Assembly (NCBI GenBank): GCA_021397835.1
Contig: JAJFZO010000087.1
Span: 1,054,001 to 1,118,000, forward strand
Length of the DNA stretch: 64,000 nucleotides
Direction: 5' to 3'
Source: Moringa oleifera
Taxonomy: Eukaryota > Streptophyta > Magnoliopsida > Brassicales > Moringaceae
Shown in pieces: positions 1-11,814 of the stretch. The notes under the pieces were generated by a model. That model was not told the DNA's origin. It ran no database searches and was given only the letters and a program-made list of their open reading frames with translations. Both the position numbers and the translations under genes were made by a program. Position 1 is the stretch's first letter; each line of letters opens with the position of its first letter.

Positions 1-432
1 TAAAAGTAAAATAATATTTATTTTATACTATTAATTATATTTTAATATTTTAAAAACAAATTTAGTATATGTAAAATCGACAGGGGGCCTGACAATCAAA
101 GTCCTTATAATCATGTAAAATCAAATTGGTAATTGAACTTTATTTAATTCATGTCCATAACATGAGATTAGAATTCTATGTGTATCTGAGTTACACGTGG
201 TAATTTTTTAATAAAATTTTTTATATTTTTTATTTTTTTACTATATTAATTAATATGATAAATTTAAAAAATATTTTCATATTTTTTTAAAAAAAATCAA
301 CATTAGTCTAAATCCCATTCCAATAATTTATGCTCATATAAATTCATGAGAATAGTTTTGATAATTTTACATAGAATATTTATTACATAAACACAAGTTT
401 TATAATGTTTTTAGGTGAGGGTTAAGTAGAGG

Positions 433-588
433 TGGGCCTTGATGGAACATTTTGCCCTTTTAAGGGCTTTAAGGTCATCCATTATATTGGGCCTGTTAGA
501 TAAGTTGGCTTATCGTCGGTAATTTTTTACATTTGGGCCTCCCTGGTTCGGGTCGGGTTAAATAAAATTGATCAAGTTGCCTTGGGCC
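433..588. promoter_or_regulatory. Cluster of four TGGGCC site-II-like motifs
   Basis: TGGGCC occurs at 433-438, 488-493, 534-539 and 583-588, all in the same orientation, inside a GC-richer island surrounded by A/T runs. In plants TGGGCY (site II) elements are TCP-bound and typical of housekeeping and ribosomal-type promoters. No coding exon is visible on either side within the window, so this may be the promoter of a gene to the left of position 1 or a relic. The promoter role is inference. Confidence 0.35.
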
Positions 589-2155
589 ATTGCCCCTTAA
601 AAGGAGATGGGAGAAAAATTATACAAATTATATTACCTTTTGTTATCAAATATAATATTCAAAACGTTAGAAATCAAATATCATTTTATTAATTTAATTA
701 TTGACCGTTCACAATAAATATTGAAAAAATTAAAATTTTTATTATTAAAAATAAATTTGTGAAACAATAATTATTCAAATTTAAAGATTGAAATTAAAGT
801 ATAAAATTTATTTGAGTCATTTTTTGTTACTTCAATCAAAATTTAATTATATCAAACTAATAAATTAAAATTTAATTTATCAATTTTTAAAAATCAAAAT
901 TTAATTAAACATACAAAATATAAATCAAAATTTTAACTCATGGAATTAAAATTTGTTATTTTAAAATTTTAATACATACTAATTTAATAAATTTAGTAAA
1001 TAATTTTTTACTTATATTTATTTATAAATTACTATTTTAAATTATAAAAAAATATTTTGAATTCTTTATAAAAACAATAGGGCATGACATTATATTAAAA
1101 TCTTGATCCGTACTCATTAAGCCACTACTCTTTTGACTTTGTGATTCCATTATGGCCTTAAAATTTGCGGGAATCATGTGTTACTGTCAAGGATGGCAGT
1201 TTTCCCTATGCTTTCCCTGCACGGGTTTGAAAAACAAATCAGATTGTCCGGATGATAGGCTGCCCGCAACTTTACCTGTTCATATCGATAAAGGCCACCT
1301 GGCAAAAAATAAATAAATAAATCAAAATTTTAATTTTGCAGATTTTTTTTAAAAATCACATAAATATTATTACCGAAAATAATTCATCATGTGTCAATAT
1401 TTCACTGCCTGATATTTGTTTATATCTCTAACATAATTGGTGGCGTTGCTTGTAAGTTTTTTTGTGAGAAACATATTTAATTGAGTAATATATTTGATAG
1501 TAATCTAAATTTAATAGAATAAAAAATATTTTATTGAGGAATTAAAAACAAAAATAATGACAATTAATTGTTAAATCTATAATTTTTAATTTTAAAAATA
1601 TAAAAGATTATTAAAAATACTATTGTTTTTATCATCAAGAATTCTTTTAATGAAATAATAATTTATATTATTTTAATAAAAATATATGAAAAATTGATTA
1701 TATTTACCTTTTATTTTATATTTCAAAGTATTGATTTAATCAATTCTAGGTAAATTTTTAATTTAATTTAATATAGATATATTTTTAATTTTTAAAAATG
1801 TCATATATTTTGACTTAAATTTTTTAAATAATAATAAAATTTTTTCAAAAGTTTAAAATTAAAAATATATATTTAAAATTTTATATTACTAAAACAATTA
1901 TAAAAAATAGGTTAAAAGACTCATAAAGTTACGATGTTTACTTCATATTGTTAATCAAACATTCATGTTCAAAAAATAACAAATCAAATCTTAATCTATC
2001 AATTTGATTTAAATTAAACTTATTTAAAAATTTAAAAATAAAAAGTATTCAAATTGAAGATCCTATCTAATGAATTTTAAATATAATTTTTTTGTAAATG
2101 TAAAGACATATTCGAACTAATGTCACAAATTTTTTTTTTAATTTTTTGAGTACTA

Positions 2156-2156
2156 A

Positions 2157-2190
<34 letters not shown>
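2156..2190. repeat. Compound microsatellite (AT)n(GT)n
   Basis: An uninterrupted AT dinucleotide run passes directly into about seven GT units. It lies in non-coding DNA and is a likely length-polymorphic site. Confidence 0.8.
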
Positions 2191-4330
2191 TTTAAAATTT
2201 ATAGTTTTAATTTTTTTAAAAAATAACATAATTATAAATAAATTTATGAATTTTTTTGTGACTATAATTTGAATATTTCTTTACATCTGCGAAATTTTAA
2301 GTCAAAATTTGTTGTATAAAATTTTTAATTTAAATACCATTAATTTATAAAATTTTTGATAATATTCAATTTAGACTAAATTGATACATTTGTTACTTTT
2401 AAATATAAAGGTTTATTTGGTGACATGTGTAAACATCAAAAGTTTTATGGGACTTTTACTATAAATAATTTGTAATTAAAAATAATTAAAATATGAAGAT
2501 AAATTTAAAAATAAAATAAAAATTTTATATGAAATTTTTTTAAATATTTTAATAACAAAAATATATTTTTTTCTTAGATGTTTAAGTTAAAATCAGCTAT
2601 GAACCGACTAAAAAGTTTAAGTGTACAATTGATGTAATTGAAATCGAGTTTAATTTAAAAATTTTAAAGTTAATTACATCAAGAAGACATATATTTTACA
2701 GTTTTAAATTAATTTTTTTAAAATTATGTACATTAAAAATTTATATTTTAATTAAATTGTCAATACGAAAATTTTATCTATAATTTTTATTAATATTAAT
2801 GGTTTTACACATAAAAGTGCATTTGATTTTTATTTGTATAATTACTTTAATATATGTTAAAAATATTATAAAAATAAATAAAATATTTTTTACATCAAAT
2901 TTAACAATAATATATAAAATATTATTTAAAAAATAATAATAATTTATTTATTTTATTAGTATTTTAAAAATATATTAAAATAATTATATAAATAAAAATT
3001 ATATACACATCACGAGGTGCACAAAGTCTTTAATATTAACAAATATTATAGATAAAAAATTTATATTTAAAATGCAACAAAAACAAAATTTAATTTGACA
3101 TTATAATAAAATATAAGTTTTAATTAATTTTTATATGTACTGAAAAATATACTTTAGTTTATTTCATAAACGATACAAACTATTTAACCATATTAATAAT
3201 AAATAATTTCTTATTAATTTAATATTTAAATATATCTAATATTTTTATAATTTTATATATCAATAAATAATAAAATAAATAGAAAAAATACATACTGGAA
3301 AATCTGATGCTCTTCCATTTTTATTTAACACTTCATGGCATGGATTAAATTAATTATATATATATATATAAATTTAATTTAACTGTTTTAAAAAATAAAA
3401 ATATTTTAATTAAAATATACATGATAATTTTTTAGAAAAAAATGATTATTTATTTTATGTTTACCGATCAAACTTTTATGTTTAAAAAGTAATAAATTCA
3501 AATTTGATTTATCAATTTAGTTTAATAATTTTTTGAAAAATTTAAATATTTAAAATAAAAATTTTATATTAATAAATTTTAATTTTAATTTTTTATAAAT
3601 ATAAAAATATTAAATTTATCATCATAAAAAAATTTCATAATTTTTAAATAATTATTATATTTTTTAAAAATTTTAATATTATAAATTTTAAAAATATATT
3701 TTTAATTTTTAAAAAATTATAAAAATTTTTTGTGATGGTAATTCGAAATTTTTTTACATATGTACAAAATTTTAAGTTCAAATTTATTGTATAAGTTTTT
3801 TATTTAAATATCTTAATTTTTAATTTTTTATAAAATTTAATCAATATAAAATTGATAGATTCAAATAAATTTGTTATTTTTTAAAAATAAAAATTTGATT
3901 GATATTATATAATAAATATTAAAATTTTATAATATTTTTATTTAAAAATTTATATAATATATAGTAAATATTAATTTAAAATTTTATATAAATATAATAA
4001 AAATATTTAAATTATCATTAAAAATTTAAAAATTTTTAAATACTAAAATATTTTTATCACATTTTTTAATATCACAAATTTGAAAAATTTATAAAAAACT
4101 AGTTAGTAAATTTTGGAAATATTTTAATAATAAAAATATATTTGAATAATATTTAAATTTAATTAATTTTAAAAATTAAATACATAATTTTTAAAAATAC
4201 ATCAAAATTTTAAATTAAAAAACTTATTTAATTTACGATTTTTATTTATTTTTCAAAATAATATTTGTTTTACTAGCAGAAATTAAACCTTGATTGACTC
4301 AAAAGTACAGAAGAGGTCTTCGGTGGGTAG

Positions 4331-4958
4331 GTGATCAGGTCGAAAGTCCGCTTTATTCTGTGGTTGGCACCTAATAATGAGCCATTAATGGCGGATGCAA
4401 GCTACTGCATGAAACCTGTGGGACACTCCAACAACCTGCTTTGTTTGGCGGCAAGCGGTGTCCGTCATCTCGACAGTCGATGCGCGCCGCCGACCTGCCA
4501 CCCGTCCATCTCCATGCACACAGACACACGCAGCCGAGCACCAATGTGTCCATGCTCCGCATGGTTTTGGTCAACCGTTCGCCTTTCTGGTTCCAAGGAC
4601 TTCTCGATTGCGCAGCGGATTCGTGAATCAGATTCAGAAATTTAGATATTTTCTGAAAGTGATCTCGCTTTAACTTTTTCTCGGATTAATTTTAACAATT
4701 TTTAATTGAGAAAACCTGATTTTCTTCTTCTTTTCTTCATCGTCTCTCTCTCTCTCTCTCGCTCTCCCTCCCCTCGAGATCGTATCCATGGAAGCTTGTG
4801 GGAATGGAATCAAAGCAGGCAAACTCAGTAAAGGACGAAAAAAATCTGAAATCTCTCCACTGTATTCTGAACAACACACTGTGCAACTTCTCTAAATATG
4901 AACAAAAGAAAAAGAACGTGAAAGCAGAGTTAGGGATTTTGTACGGTAGCTGATACCT
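4331..4958. other. GC-richer flank with CT microsatellite; no assignable gene
   Basis: Base composition rises sharply here relative to the preceding 4 kb. The stretch contains a CT-rich run at about 4740-4776. It also holds a plus-strand mini-ORF of 35 codons from ATG 4788 to TAA 4895, preceded by that CT-rich, leader-like sequence. The mini-ORF matches nothing I recognise. The right part must also serve as the 3' untranslated region of the RING gene on the minus strand. Several overlapping short ORFs are present, but none has a domain signature. Confidence 0.4.
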
Positions 4959-5444
4959 TTAGCAGGGATTCTCAGAAGCATTGAAGAATTGAGGCTCCAG
5001 CTTGGCTCGGCAAACAGGACAAACGGATTGCTTAGAAAGCCAAGCATCGGCGCACTGGAGGTGAAACCCGTGATTACAACCAGGAAATAGTCTAGCCGGC
5101 TGTTCCTCCTCCACCTCGTCGAGACACACCGCGCACTCCGTCCCCATTATAAGCGCTTTGCCGGTGACCTTCGGCAACTTCTCGAGCTCCGCCTCCGACA
5201 GCCCCTTCTCCGCTACCGCCTTAACCGGTAACCGGACATCAGCGCGGTTGTTTGTGGAATACCAAAGGAGACAGATGTAGACTATGAATACTGCGCTCAT
5301 GCCCGCACAAGGTAAAATCAGCGCCAAAAACACAGAAGCAATCATCGTGTGAGAGCCACTAACAGTACCGCCGTCCGGAGAGGAAGAAGCCGGAGATGGA
5401 GAGAGAGTAGGTGACAGGGGTGCGTAATCCATCCCATGGTGCAT
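4959..5444 (-). CDS. ATL23: RING-H2 finger E3 ubiquitin ligase, ATL family (ATL23-like)
   Basis: Intronless gene of 161 residues, starting at the first ATG (5444); the upstream in-frame codon is TTG, so a longer start is unlikely. Residues 34-62 are a hydrophobic membrane segment. Residues 81-91 carry the GLxxxxLxxLP 'GLD'-type motif. Residues 104-145 form a RING-H2 domain with spacing C-x2-C-x15-C-x-H-x2-H-x2-C-x10-C-x2-C, including the PGCNHGFH and ADAWL signatures. This order (membrane anchor, GLD, RING-H2) defines the ATL family of E3 ligases, which pass ubiquitin from an E2 to membrane-proximal substrates, often in stress or defence. The short length fits the ATL23/ATL24 subgroup; the member assignment is from memory. 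Substrate is unknown. A GA-rich stretch lies in its 3' flank. Confidence 0.88.
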   Translation of the reverse strand: MHHGMDYAPLSPTLSPSPASSSPDGGTVSGSHTMIASVFLALILPCAGMSAVFIVYICLLWYSTNNRADVRLPVKAVAEKGLSEAELEKLPKVTGKALIMGTECAVCLDEVEEEQPARLFPGCNHGFHLQCADAWLSKQSVCPVCRAKLEPQFFNASENPC

Positions 5445-7245
5445 GATAGCTTTTCTGCAAAACAAAAGTGAAGAGCGCAGAGCCCTTGCTTTTTGTCACT
5501 TCCGATTGGGTCAGGTGGTGAAAGGAAGCTGAGCGCGTAACGGCTATATTAGGAAGGGTGACAGGAATTTGGCAGCAGATGCTGAAGTAATGCGGTGCGT
5601 TGAGTATCCGACAAGAAACAAACGTAGTGGAAAATAGAATACCGTGTGCTGGGATGGTGTGGAAGTAGCAAAAATGCTATTGGCCCATAGGAAATTTAAT
5701 TTTGTTCTTAAATTCTTTTTTCCTTTTGTCCCTTTCCAGCTATGAATTGATTAACAATAGAAACCCTTTAGTAGGGTCTGTTGAATGATTGAAGGGCAAC
5801 AACATCATTAGGTAAAAAGGCAAAGGGGATAAGAAGGATAAGCTCTTTTGGGTTTTTCCCCTCTACAAATCATGAAAGATAAGGTTATTACAAAAATCTC
5901 TGGTACACGTCATGGGTCCACTAATGGCTTATCAGATTTAGCCCCAAATTAGGGCTCTGATATGGAGTGCATTGGGTTAAATCATTTGGGCTGCAGAGAA
6001 AGAAAGAATTATCTTTTCCATTGTGGAGTTAGGCATATCCGGAATGATTTTTCAGAGAGTTAAAAGCACCCAGAGAGATGACACTTTATGCCTTCAATCG
6101 GAGTTGCCAAGTGAATTTATGTGAGTGGAAGAGCTGAAAGCAACTTCATCCCTAATTTGAAAGGACAGACAAACCATTCAATAGATAAAATTCTTCTACT
6201 AATTTTAATTGTCTAAGATTTTTGCTAATAATACTATTTTAAGGTGAAAAAAAGATTTAATCATTTAATTTGTTAGATTATTATGTATTAGTATTTCTTT
6301 AAAAATTCAATAGCCATAATGATAGATAATACTGCCAAACCTCCAACTACCAGAGAGGTTCTGGCAAAATCTGGTAGAAGAAGATGGGTTCTAAAATGCT
6401 CTACAGACAGAAGCAGTGACTTGTCTGATTGTCCAGATGTCTTGTTGGACAGTTTATGCGCAAAATATCAGAGGTGTTAAGACTAAGACAAGTTGATAAT
6501 GACTTGTGCAGGATCATTCACTGATCTGATTCTTAAATCTTACAACATTTGTAGGATCTGGATGATAAGCAGCTTTATCAACCCAAGAAAAAAAAAACCT
6601 AAACTTATTCAAGTGGATGTGACTATAAACGTAAGATAAGTTTTCTTTATTGATGTGGATGTGAAAATATCATAATATAGAAAGTTCGTCTGAAAAAAGT
6701 TGTTTGTCCAATGCTAATTCAAGGAATCTAAATAGATGAAAAAGGCACTGGAAAAATCTTCTTGAGAAGATCATTTGTGTAGCTGTTTTACCTTTACAAA
6801 GCTGAAAATGATTGAAGTCCAGCTCTGCTTCAGTCACAATTGTCCAAACTTTTCTGAAGATGGAACTTAACTTAGCACCAATGCAAGCAATGAAGGTGAA
6901 AGGGATTTGAATTTCTAAGCAACCCAAGGTGAATAGTGCTTCTGAAAATGATCTTTTATTAGAAGATTCTTGGATTCATATGGGATCAAATGGGAAAATG
7001 CCAATTTGACAATGCCGTTCTTTGGTAGTATACATTTGCAGTGTTTTCCCAGGAACCAAACAAAGTGCTTAACCTCTGCCTCCCGCAGAGTTTGGATCTT
7101 TACCTTCTCAGTTTCTGGTACACATGTTTCTTCATGATCTCCAATTGATCCTCATGTATGTTCTACATTTAGGACTCATGCCATAAATCAACTTTCTTTA
7201 GATGAATAATAATGACTCTCCTGATCAAACGGCCATAGAAAATGG
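5445..7245. other. Intergenic region between RING gene and PPR gene
   Basis: This interval holds the promoter of the RING gene (right of 5444, read on the minus strand) and the 3' flank of the PPR gene. An 85-codon minus-strand ORF at 6670-6927 has no domain and lies where PPR 3' untranslated sequence is expected, so I treat it as chance. The rest is non-coding. Confidence 0.5.
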
Positions 7246-9516
7246 TCACCAATAATCCCCACAAGAACAAATTCCATCTTCAAAGTGATGAAAACGATTT
7301 GTGTCTCTGACAAATATCTTTCTCCTCTCAAAGCTAGATATAAATTTTATTACTGCATGGCAATCACCACAGATTCTCAGGTTTTTTATTACTTGTAGAG
7401 GAGAGCCTGGAGGAGTGTTCAGAAGCCCAAAAACAACTGCCAACTTCTCGCTGTGCCCACATAATATCTGCTCCTTGTCCTGCTCCTCCACATCTTGTAG
7501 CACAAAGTCAATATTTGGAAAGTAGCCAGATTTCTTCATCTCTAGGCTCAGTTCATTTAACTTCTCAATGATTTCGGTCATTTGTGGATGTGATTTGTCC
7601 CCTGCAAGAAGCATATGCATTTTGTTCTTCACCTGAATCCAACTGCAGCCAGGGTTCTTCCTCAAACCTTGACTCTTCATCATATTCCTAACTGCGTCTA
7701 CTTCAGTCCACATGCCCTTAGAAGCATAGATATTCGACAGCAGAATGTAGTTCCCTGGATTTCTTGGCTCCAGCTCAAAGAGTTTCTCTGCAGCAGTCTC
7801 ACCTAACCTCACATTGTTGTGAACTCTACAAGAACTCAGCAAAGCTCCCCAAACACAACCATCTGGTTCAAAGGGCATTTTCTTAATCATCTCGTATGCC
7901 TCTTCCAGCCTTCCAGCACGTCCCAGAAGTGTTATCATGCAAGCATAGTGCTCCAGTCGAGCTTCAATGCCATGGTCTCTCGACATGCTATTAAAACAAT
8001 GCCATCCTTCATCTGTTAGCCCCATCTGCCCACATGCAGCTAATACACAAGTGAAACTGATGAAATCAGGCTTCAAACCACTTCTTTGCAGAGATTGAAA
8101 AATATCAATTGCTTCCTTAGCCTTCCCGTGGATTGCATATCCACCCATGATAGCATTCCAACAAACTAAGTTTCTAAAGGGCATCTTATTAAAACAAAGC
8201 CGAGACATTTGGATTCTTCCGCACTTTGCATACATGTCAATCAATGCACTACCAACATAAACATCATCTGAAATTCCTGTTCTAAGGGAGAAGCAATGGG
8301 CAGCCTTACCATGAATCAATGCTGCAATATTTCCACAGGCAGGTAACATGCAAGGAATTGTTACAGAGTTTGGCTTCACCCCAGCAATCTGCATCTCTTT
8401 GAAAAGCTTTAAAGCTTCAATGTCCTTACTGTTCTGTGAGCAACCAGCTATCATGGAGGTCCAGGACACAACATTTAATTGCACCCCTTGTTCTGTGAAT
8501 TGTGTAAACAACTTCAAGGCTTTGTCAACAAGACCATTTCGTGAGAGACCTGTGATGAAAGCATTGCAAGTGCCTGTATCCATCTGATGCATGTCATAAA
8601 AAGTTTTTGACATCTCTATCTGACATGCACACTTTCCATACATATCGATAAGTGCTGTAACAACACACTTGTCCTGCTCCAGATTCTGCTTGATCACATA
8701 TCCGTGAATCTGTCTCCCCACATTCAACTTTTCCAGGTCGCCCACAGCAGGAAGAACACTGGAAATAGTAGTCCCATCAGGCAGAAATCCTTCTGAATGC
8801 ATCTTTTGAAATACGAGAACTGCCTCATTCCACTGTCCACTATGGCTAAATCCTGCAATAATACCATTCCAAGACACTAAATTGGGCTGCACGCCCCACT
8901 TTCCCATCTCAGAAAGTAGCTTCATTGCCTCCTCCACGCAACCCTTTCGAGCATAACCCGCGAGCAAAGCACTACAGCTTACCACATCCTTCTGGGACAA
9001 CCCATCAAATAACTTGCGGGCATCTTTGAGTCGGTCACATTTCAAGTACATATGAACCAAAGACGATTGAACGACAGAATCAGAATTAAACCCGCAAACA
9101 GACGATATCCCATGAATCCGTTTCCCCGCCTCCAACGCCGACATTGAAGCACAAGCCTTGATCACGTTGGGCAGGACGTGATCATCCGGCGCGAGACCAT
9201 GAGAGAGCATTTGCGCCAAGACACGAATCGATTGACCAAAAAGATTGGCTTTAGTAAATGCGTATATGAGAGTCGAGAAGAAGAAGACAGTAGGCTCAGG
9301 CATCGAGTACAGAACGAGGTCTGCATCCTCAAAGCAATGGTGATTGGCATATAGGGAGAGAATCTTAGTGGACAGATAGACATCGTTGGAGGCCCCAGTT
9401 TTGAGGATATGAGCATGAGCTTGCCTTGTCTGAGATAGAGACGCCGAGGCAGAGTTGAGGACATGAAAGATTCTCTGGTGAAAATTATCAAACAGATGGA
9501 GAGCTTGTTTCGTCAT
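7246..9516 (-). CDS. PLS-class pentatricopeptide repeat protein with E and DYW domains
   Basis: Single exon of 756 residues. The first ATG is at 9516; a GTG in frame nine bases upstream is not a plausible plant start. Tandem PPR motifs fill roughly residues 40-600, with repeated cores such as VVSWNGIIAGFSHSG and DVYVGSALIDMYAKCGR. E/E+ motifs follow, and then a complete DYW domain with the HSEK zinc/catalytic motif, CGDCH and the terminal CGDYW. DYW-PPR proteins bind single-stranded organelle RNA and carry out cytidine-to-uridine editing in chloroplasts or mitochondria. Length and order match Arabidopsis At1g20230 (from memory). The target editing site is not readable here. It is transcribed divergently from the thioredoxin-fold gene, with 170 bp between start codons. 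Confidence 0.95.
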   Translation of the reverse strand: MTKQALHLFDNFHQRIFHVLNSASASLSQTRQAHAHILKTGASNDVYLSTKILSLYANHHCFEDADLVLYSMPEPTVFFFSTLIYAFTKANLFGQSIRVLAQMLSHGLAPDDHVLPNVIKACASMSALEAGKRIHGISSVCGFNSDSVVQSSLVHMYLKCDRLKDARKLFDGLSQKDVVSCSALLAGYARKGCVEEAMKLLSEMGKWGVQPNLVSWNGIIAGFSHSGQWNEAVLVFQKMHSEGFLPDGTTISSVLPAVGDLEKLNVGRQIHGYVIKQNLEQDKCVVTALIDMYGKCACQIEMSKTFYDMHQMDTGTCNAFITGLSRNGLVDKALKLFTQFTEQGVQLNVVSWTSMIAGCSQNSKDIEALKLFKEMQIAGVKPNSVTIPCMLPACGNIAALIHGKAAHCFSLRTGISDDVYVGSALIDMYAKCGRIQMSRLCFNKMPFRNLVCWNAIMGGYAIHGKAKEAIDIFQSLQRSGLKPDFISFTCVLAACGQMGLTDEGWHCFNSMSRDHGIEARLEHYACMITLLGRAGRLEEAYEMIKKMPFEPDGCVWGALLSSCRVHNNVRLGETAAEKLFELEPRNPGNYILLSNIYASKGMWTEVDAVRNMMKSQGLRKNPGCSWIQVKNKMHMLLAGDKSHPQMTEIIEKLNELSLEMKKSGYFPNIDFVLQDVEEQDKEQILCGHSEKLAVVFGLLNTPPGSPLQVIKNLRICGDCHAVIKFISSFERRKIFVRDTNRFHHFEDGICSCGDYW

Positions 9517-9686
9517 GGCCTGCACTGCAAGTTAAGCGGCTCAAATTCCTTAGAATATGGCCGTTGATACGTCAGCATCCACTCGACAAAATAAACGGTC
9601 AGAAATGAACCAGGTGGACCGACAACCTTTATATATATAATAGACAAAACGATAAGGGATGATCCGATTCCTCTGCAGAGACCAAA
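9517..9686. promoter_or_regulatory. 170-bp bidirectional promoter between PPR and thioredoxin-fold genes
   Basis: The two start codons face away from each other across 170 bp. A near-palindromic TATA-type run lies at 9628-9643, about 45 bp before the thioredoxin-fold ATG, and could serve the right-hand gene. No separate TATA box is evident for the PPR gene. Shared regulation is inference. Confidence 0.5.
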
Positions 9687-11814
9687 ATGACGAATGTGAT
9701 GATACGATCAGTTCTGTTCTTCCTGGCAGTGAATATCCAGTGGCCCCTACGAGGGCAGTCGTTCATACCGGCGAGGTACGATGGCTTCGCGTACACGAAT
9801 TACCGAGTTGACCCGGACACGATCATGGTCGAGGCGTTCTTCGACCCGGTCTGCCCAGATAGCAGAGACTCGTGGCCACCTCTCAAGCAGGCCGTTGAGC
9901 ACTACGGCTTTCGCGTTTCGCTCGTCGTTCACCTCCTTCCGTTGCCGTAAGTAATCATTCTCTCTAATTTTTTTTTTTTATCGATTTGGTCATCTCCTTG
10001 GTTGTCGAGAAACAGAGGAAAGGTACTAAAACTAATTTAGTCTTGGATTTTATCTCATAGCATTAACTTGCTCATGCAGTGCGTTTCTGGCTATGTGGCC
10101 TCCATTATCAGGGGATCTTAATTTCCAGGCTGTGACGAGTTTGCTCCAATCTTGAGAATTTTGGTTTTCTTTTAATATGAGGACTGAACTTTTCTTAGAA
10201 GCCAAACGGATTTCATAGTCTTTAACATTCCAATACCATAAATTCTTTGTAGTTTAAGTTGAAGCTGATCTTTTACCCAACAAGGACTCCGTCATCAAAT
10301 TATAACAATAGGCTGGGAAACTAAGAAACTCCAGTAATCTTGCAATTGGCTGGAAATGGAGCCCTCAGTTTCTTCTCTGGCTATGCAATTGCCAGTTGCT
10401 GAGCCAAAGTTCATAGTTGGGAGTCATGGGGATCATAATGATCTCAGTTCGCTCGCCAAATAATTGTTCTGCAGCTTTGCTTCTTCATTGAAATAATATT
10501 TTTCTTTTCTTGATATTGCAGGTACCATGACAACGCATATGCAGCTTCTCGGGCTTTGCACATTGCCAATTCTCTGAATACAAATGCTACTTTCACATTG
10601 CTGGAGTGGTTCTTCAAGCATCAGGTTAGGATTTCCAGCATCAATATCATACTATTCTATAAGAATTATATAGAAATATTGCTCAAAATGTTTGTCAGCG
10701 GGGAACATTTACTGTAACAACAAGAAAAGAATCTCATAGTAGAAGAATAGCGGTGCCCAGTTTTTTCAGTTTATAATAGTTGCTCTGCAAGGTAACAACG
10801 ATTGAAACTTTCAAATTGATTTGCCATTGGTTTGATGGATTTGCTGCTTTGATATGTTGAATTGTAGCAATTGGAAGAATGCTGCTAGTGACTTTTTTGG
10901 TATTCCTCACTTTGATGGATAGGCAGACAGTTTCCAGGAAATAATACATTTTGTTCACAAGGAAATGCAAATTTCTTTCTGATTGAATGATAGATAGGCA
11001 GACCTTTTCCAAGAAATAATACATTTTATTCACATGGAAATGCAAATTTCTTTCTGGCTGAATGATGGTTAGGCAGGCTGTTTCCAGGAAATAATACATT
11101 TTGTTCACATGGAAATGCAAATTTCTTCCTGGCTGAATGCTGCCGGTAGCTACATTTCAGTCCATGTTACTATTAGATTGATAACACTTCAGCTAAAAAG
11201 ATTTACTCCTCTATGTTGCTTTTATATATTATAGTTGTATGCAGAGTTTGCAGACTTTGAATCATCAGATTGTGTGAAACAGGCAAGGTTTTATAATGCA
11301 CAAACTCGTAACATGTCAAGAGCAGCTGTTGTGGATGACATTGTAAAGTCTGCAACTGAGGCCCTTGGCAACTCTTATTATGCTGCTCTCAAATCTGGCT
11401 TCAATGACAGAAAATTTGATCTGAAGACGAGGGTTTCGTTCAAGGTAAGAATACAACATCTCCTCAGATATATCATTTGCTTTCGGCCTGTCAGATTGTA
11501 TCTTGCAGATGGTATCCCTTTCTAGTTTTTCTACCATTTTCTGTAAACATCTCGTTTTACTATGAACATGTTCTTCGCCATTGTTTCTGCTCTTGTTCAT
11601 TCTAGTCTTTCTCCATATGAACTCATTCTGAATGTCTGGGATCTTGCAGTATAGTGCTTCGCGGGGAGTTTTTGGGACACCCTTTTTCTATATCAATGGA
11701 TTTTTACTGCCTGATGGTGGCTCTGCCATAGATTATAAGGGATGGAGAAGCATCATAGATCCATTGATCAGGAAGCAGGGCTCTGAAATTGGGAATCCAG
11801 TGCCTTTTATGTGA
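9687..11814 (+). CDS. Secretory thioredoxin/DsbA-fold protein
   Basis: Four exons: 9687-9946, 10522-10624, 11235-11444 and 11650-11814. All have GT-AG borders and matching phases, giving 245 residues. Residues 1-25 are a hydrophobic signal-peptide-like start. The stretch MVEAFFDPVCPDSRDSW (about residues 47-63) resembles the start of the DsbA/thioredoxin fold, but the redox site is CPDS (56-59), so the second cysteine of CxxC is a serine. The end carries the cis-proline motif GTPFFYINGF. The closest match I know is the Arabidopsis thioredoxin-superfamily gene next to At1g20230. Without CxxC it is unlikely to be a standard disulfide oxidase; it may isomerise, bind or be non-catalytic. Intron 2 contains a 75-bp triplicated repeat. 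Confidence 0.85.
10921..11145. repeat. Three tandem copies of a 75-bp unit in intron 2
   Basis: Copies begin at about 10921, 10996 and 11071, each starting AGGCAG and containing the shared core AATAATACATTTT and GGAAATGCAAATTTC. They differ at only a few positions, so the array is recent. It lies wholly inside intron 2 of the thioredoxin-fold gene, 90 bp before the exon 3 acceptor. Confidence 0.85.

Larger units (their letters stand above)
1..4330. other. AT-rich intergenic DNA, no gene
   Basis: No open reading frame with coding character is seen on either strand. The DNA is mostly A/T runs with a few short GC-richer islands at about 410-600 and 1080-1290. A compound microsatellite (AT)n then (GT)n lies near 2156-2190, and a short (AT)n near 3355-3371. 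The island at 433-588 holds four TGGGCC motifs and is listed separately. Confidence 0.7.

Noticed and set aside
6670..6927. 85-codon minus-strand ORF between the RING and PPR genes
   Set aside because: No domain, and it lies in expected 3' untranslated sequence; the length is compatible with chance.
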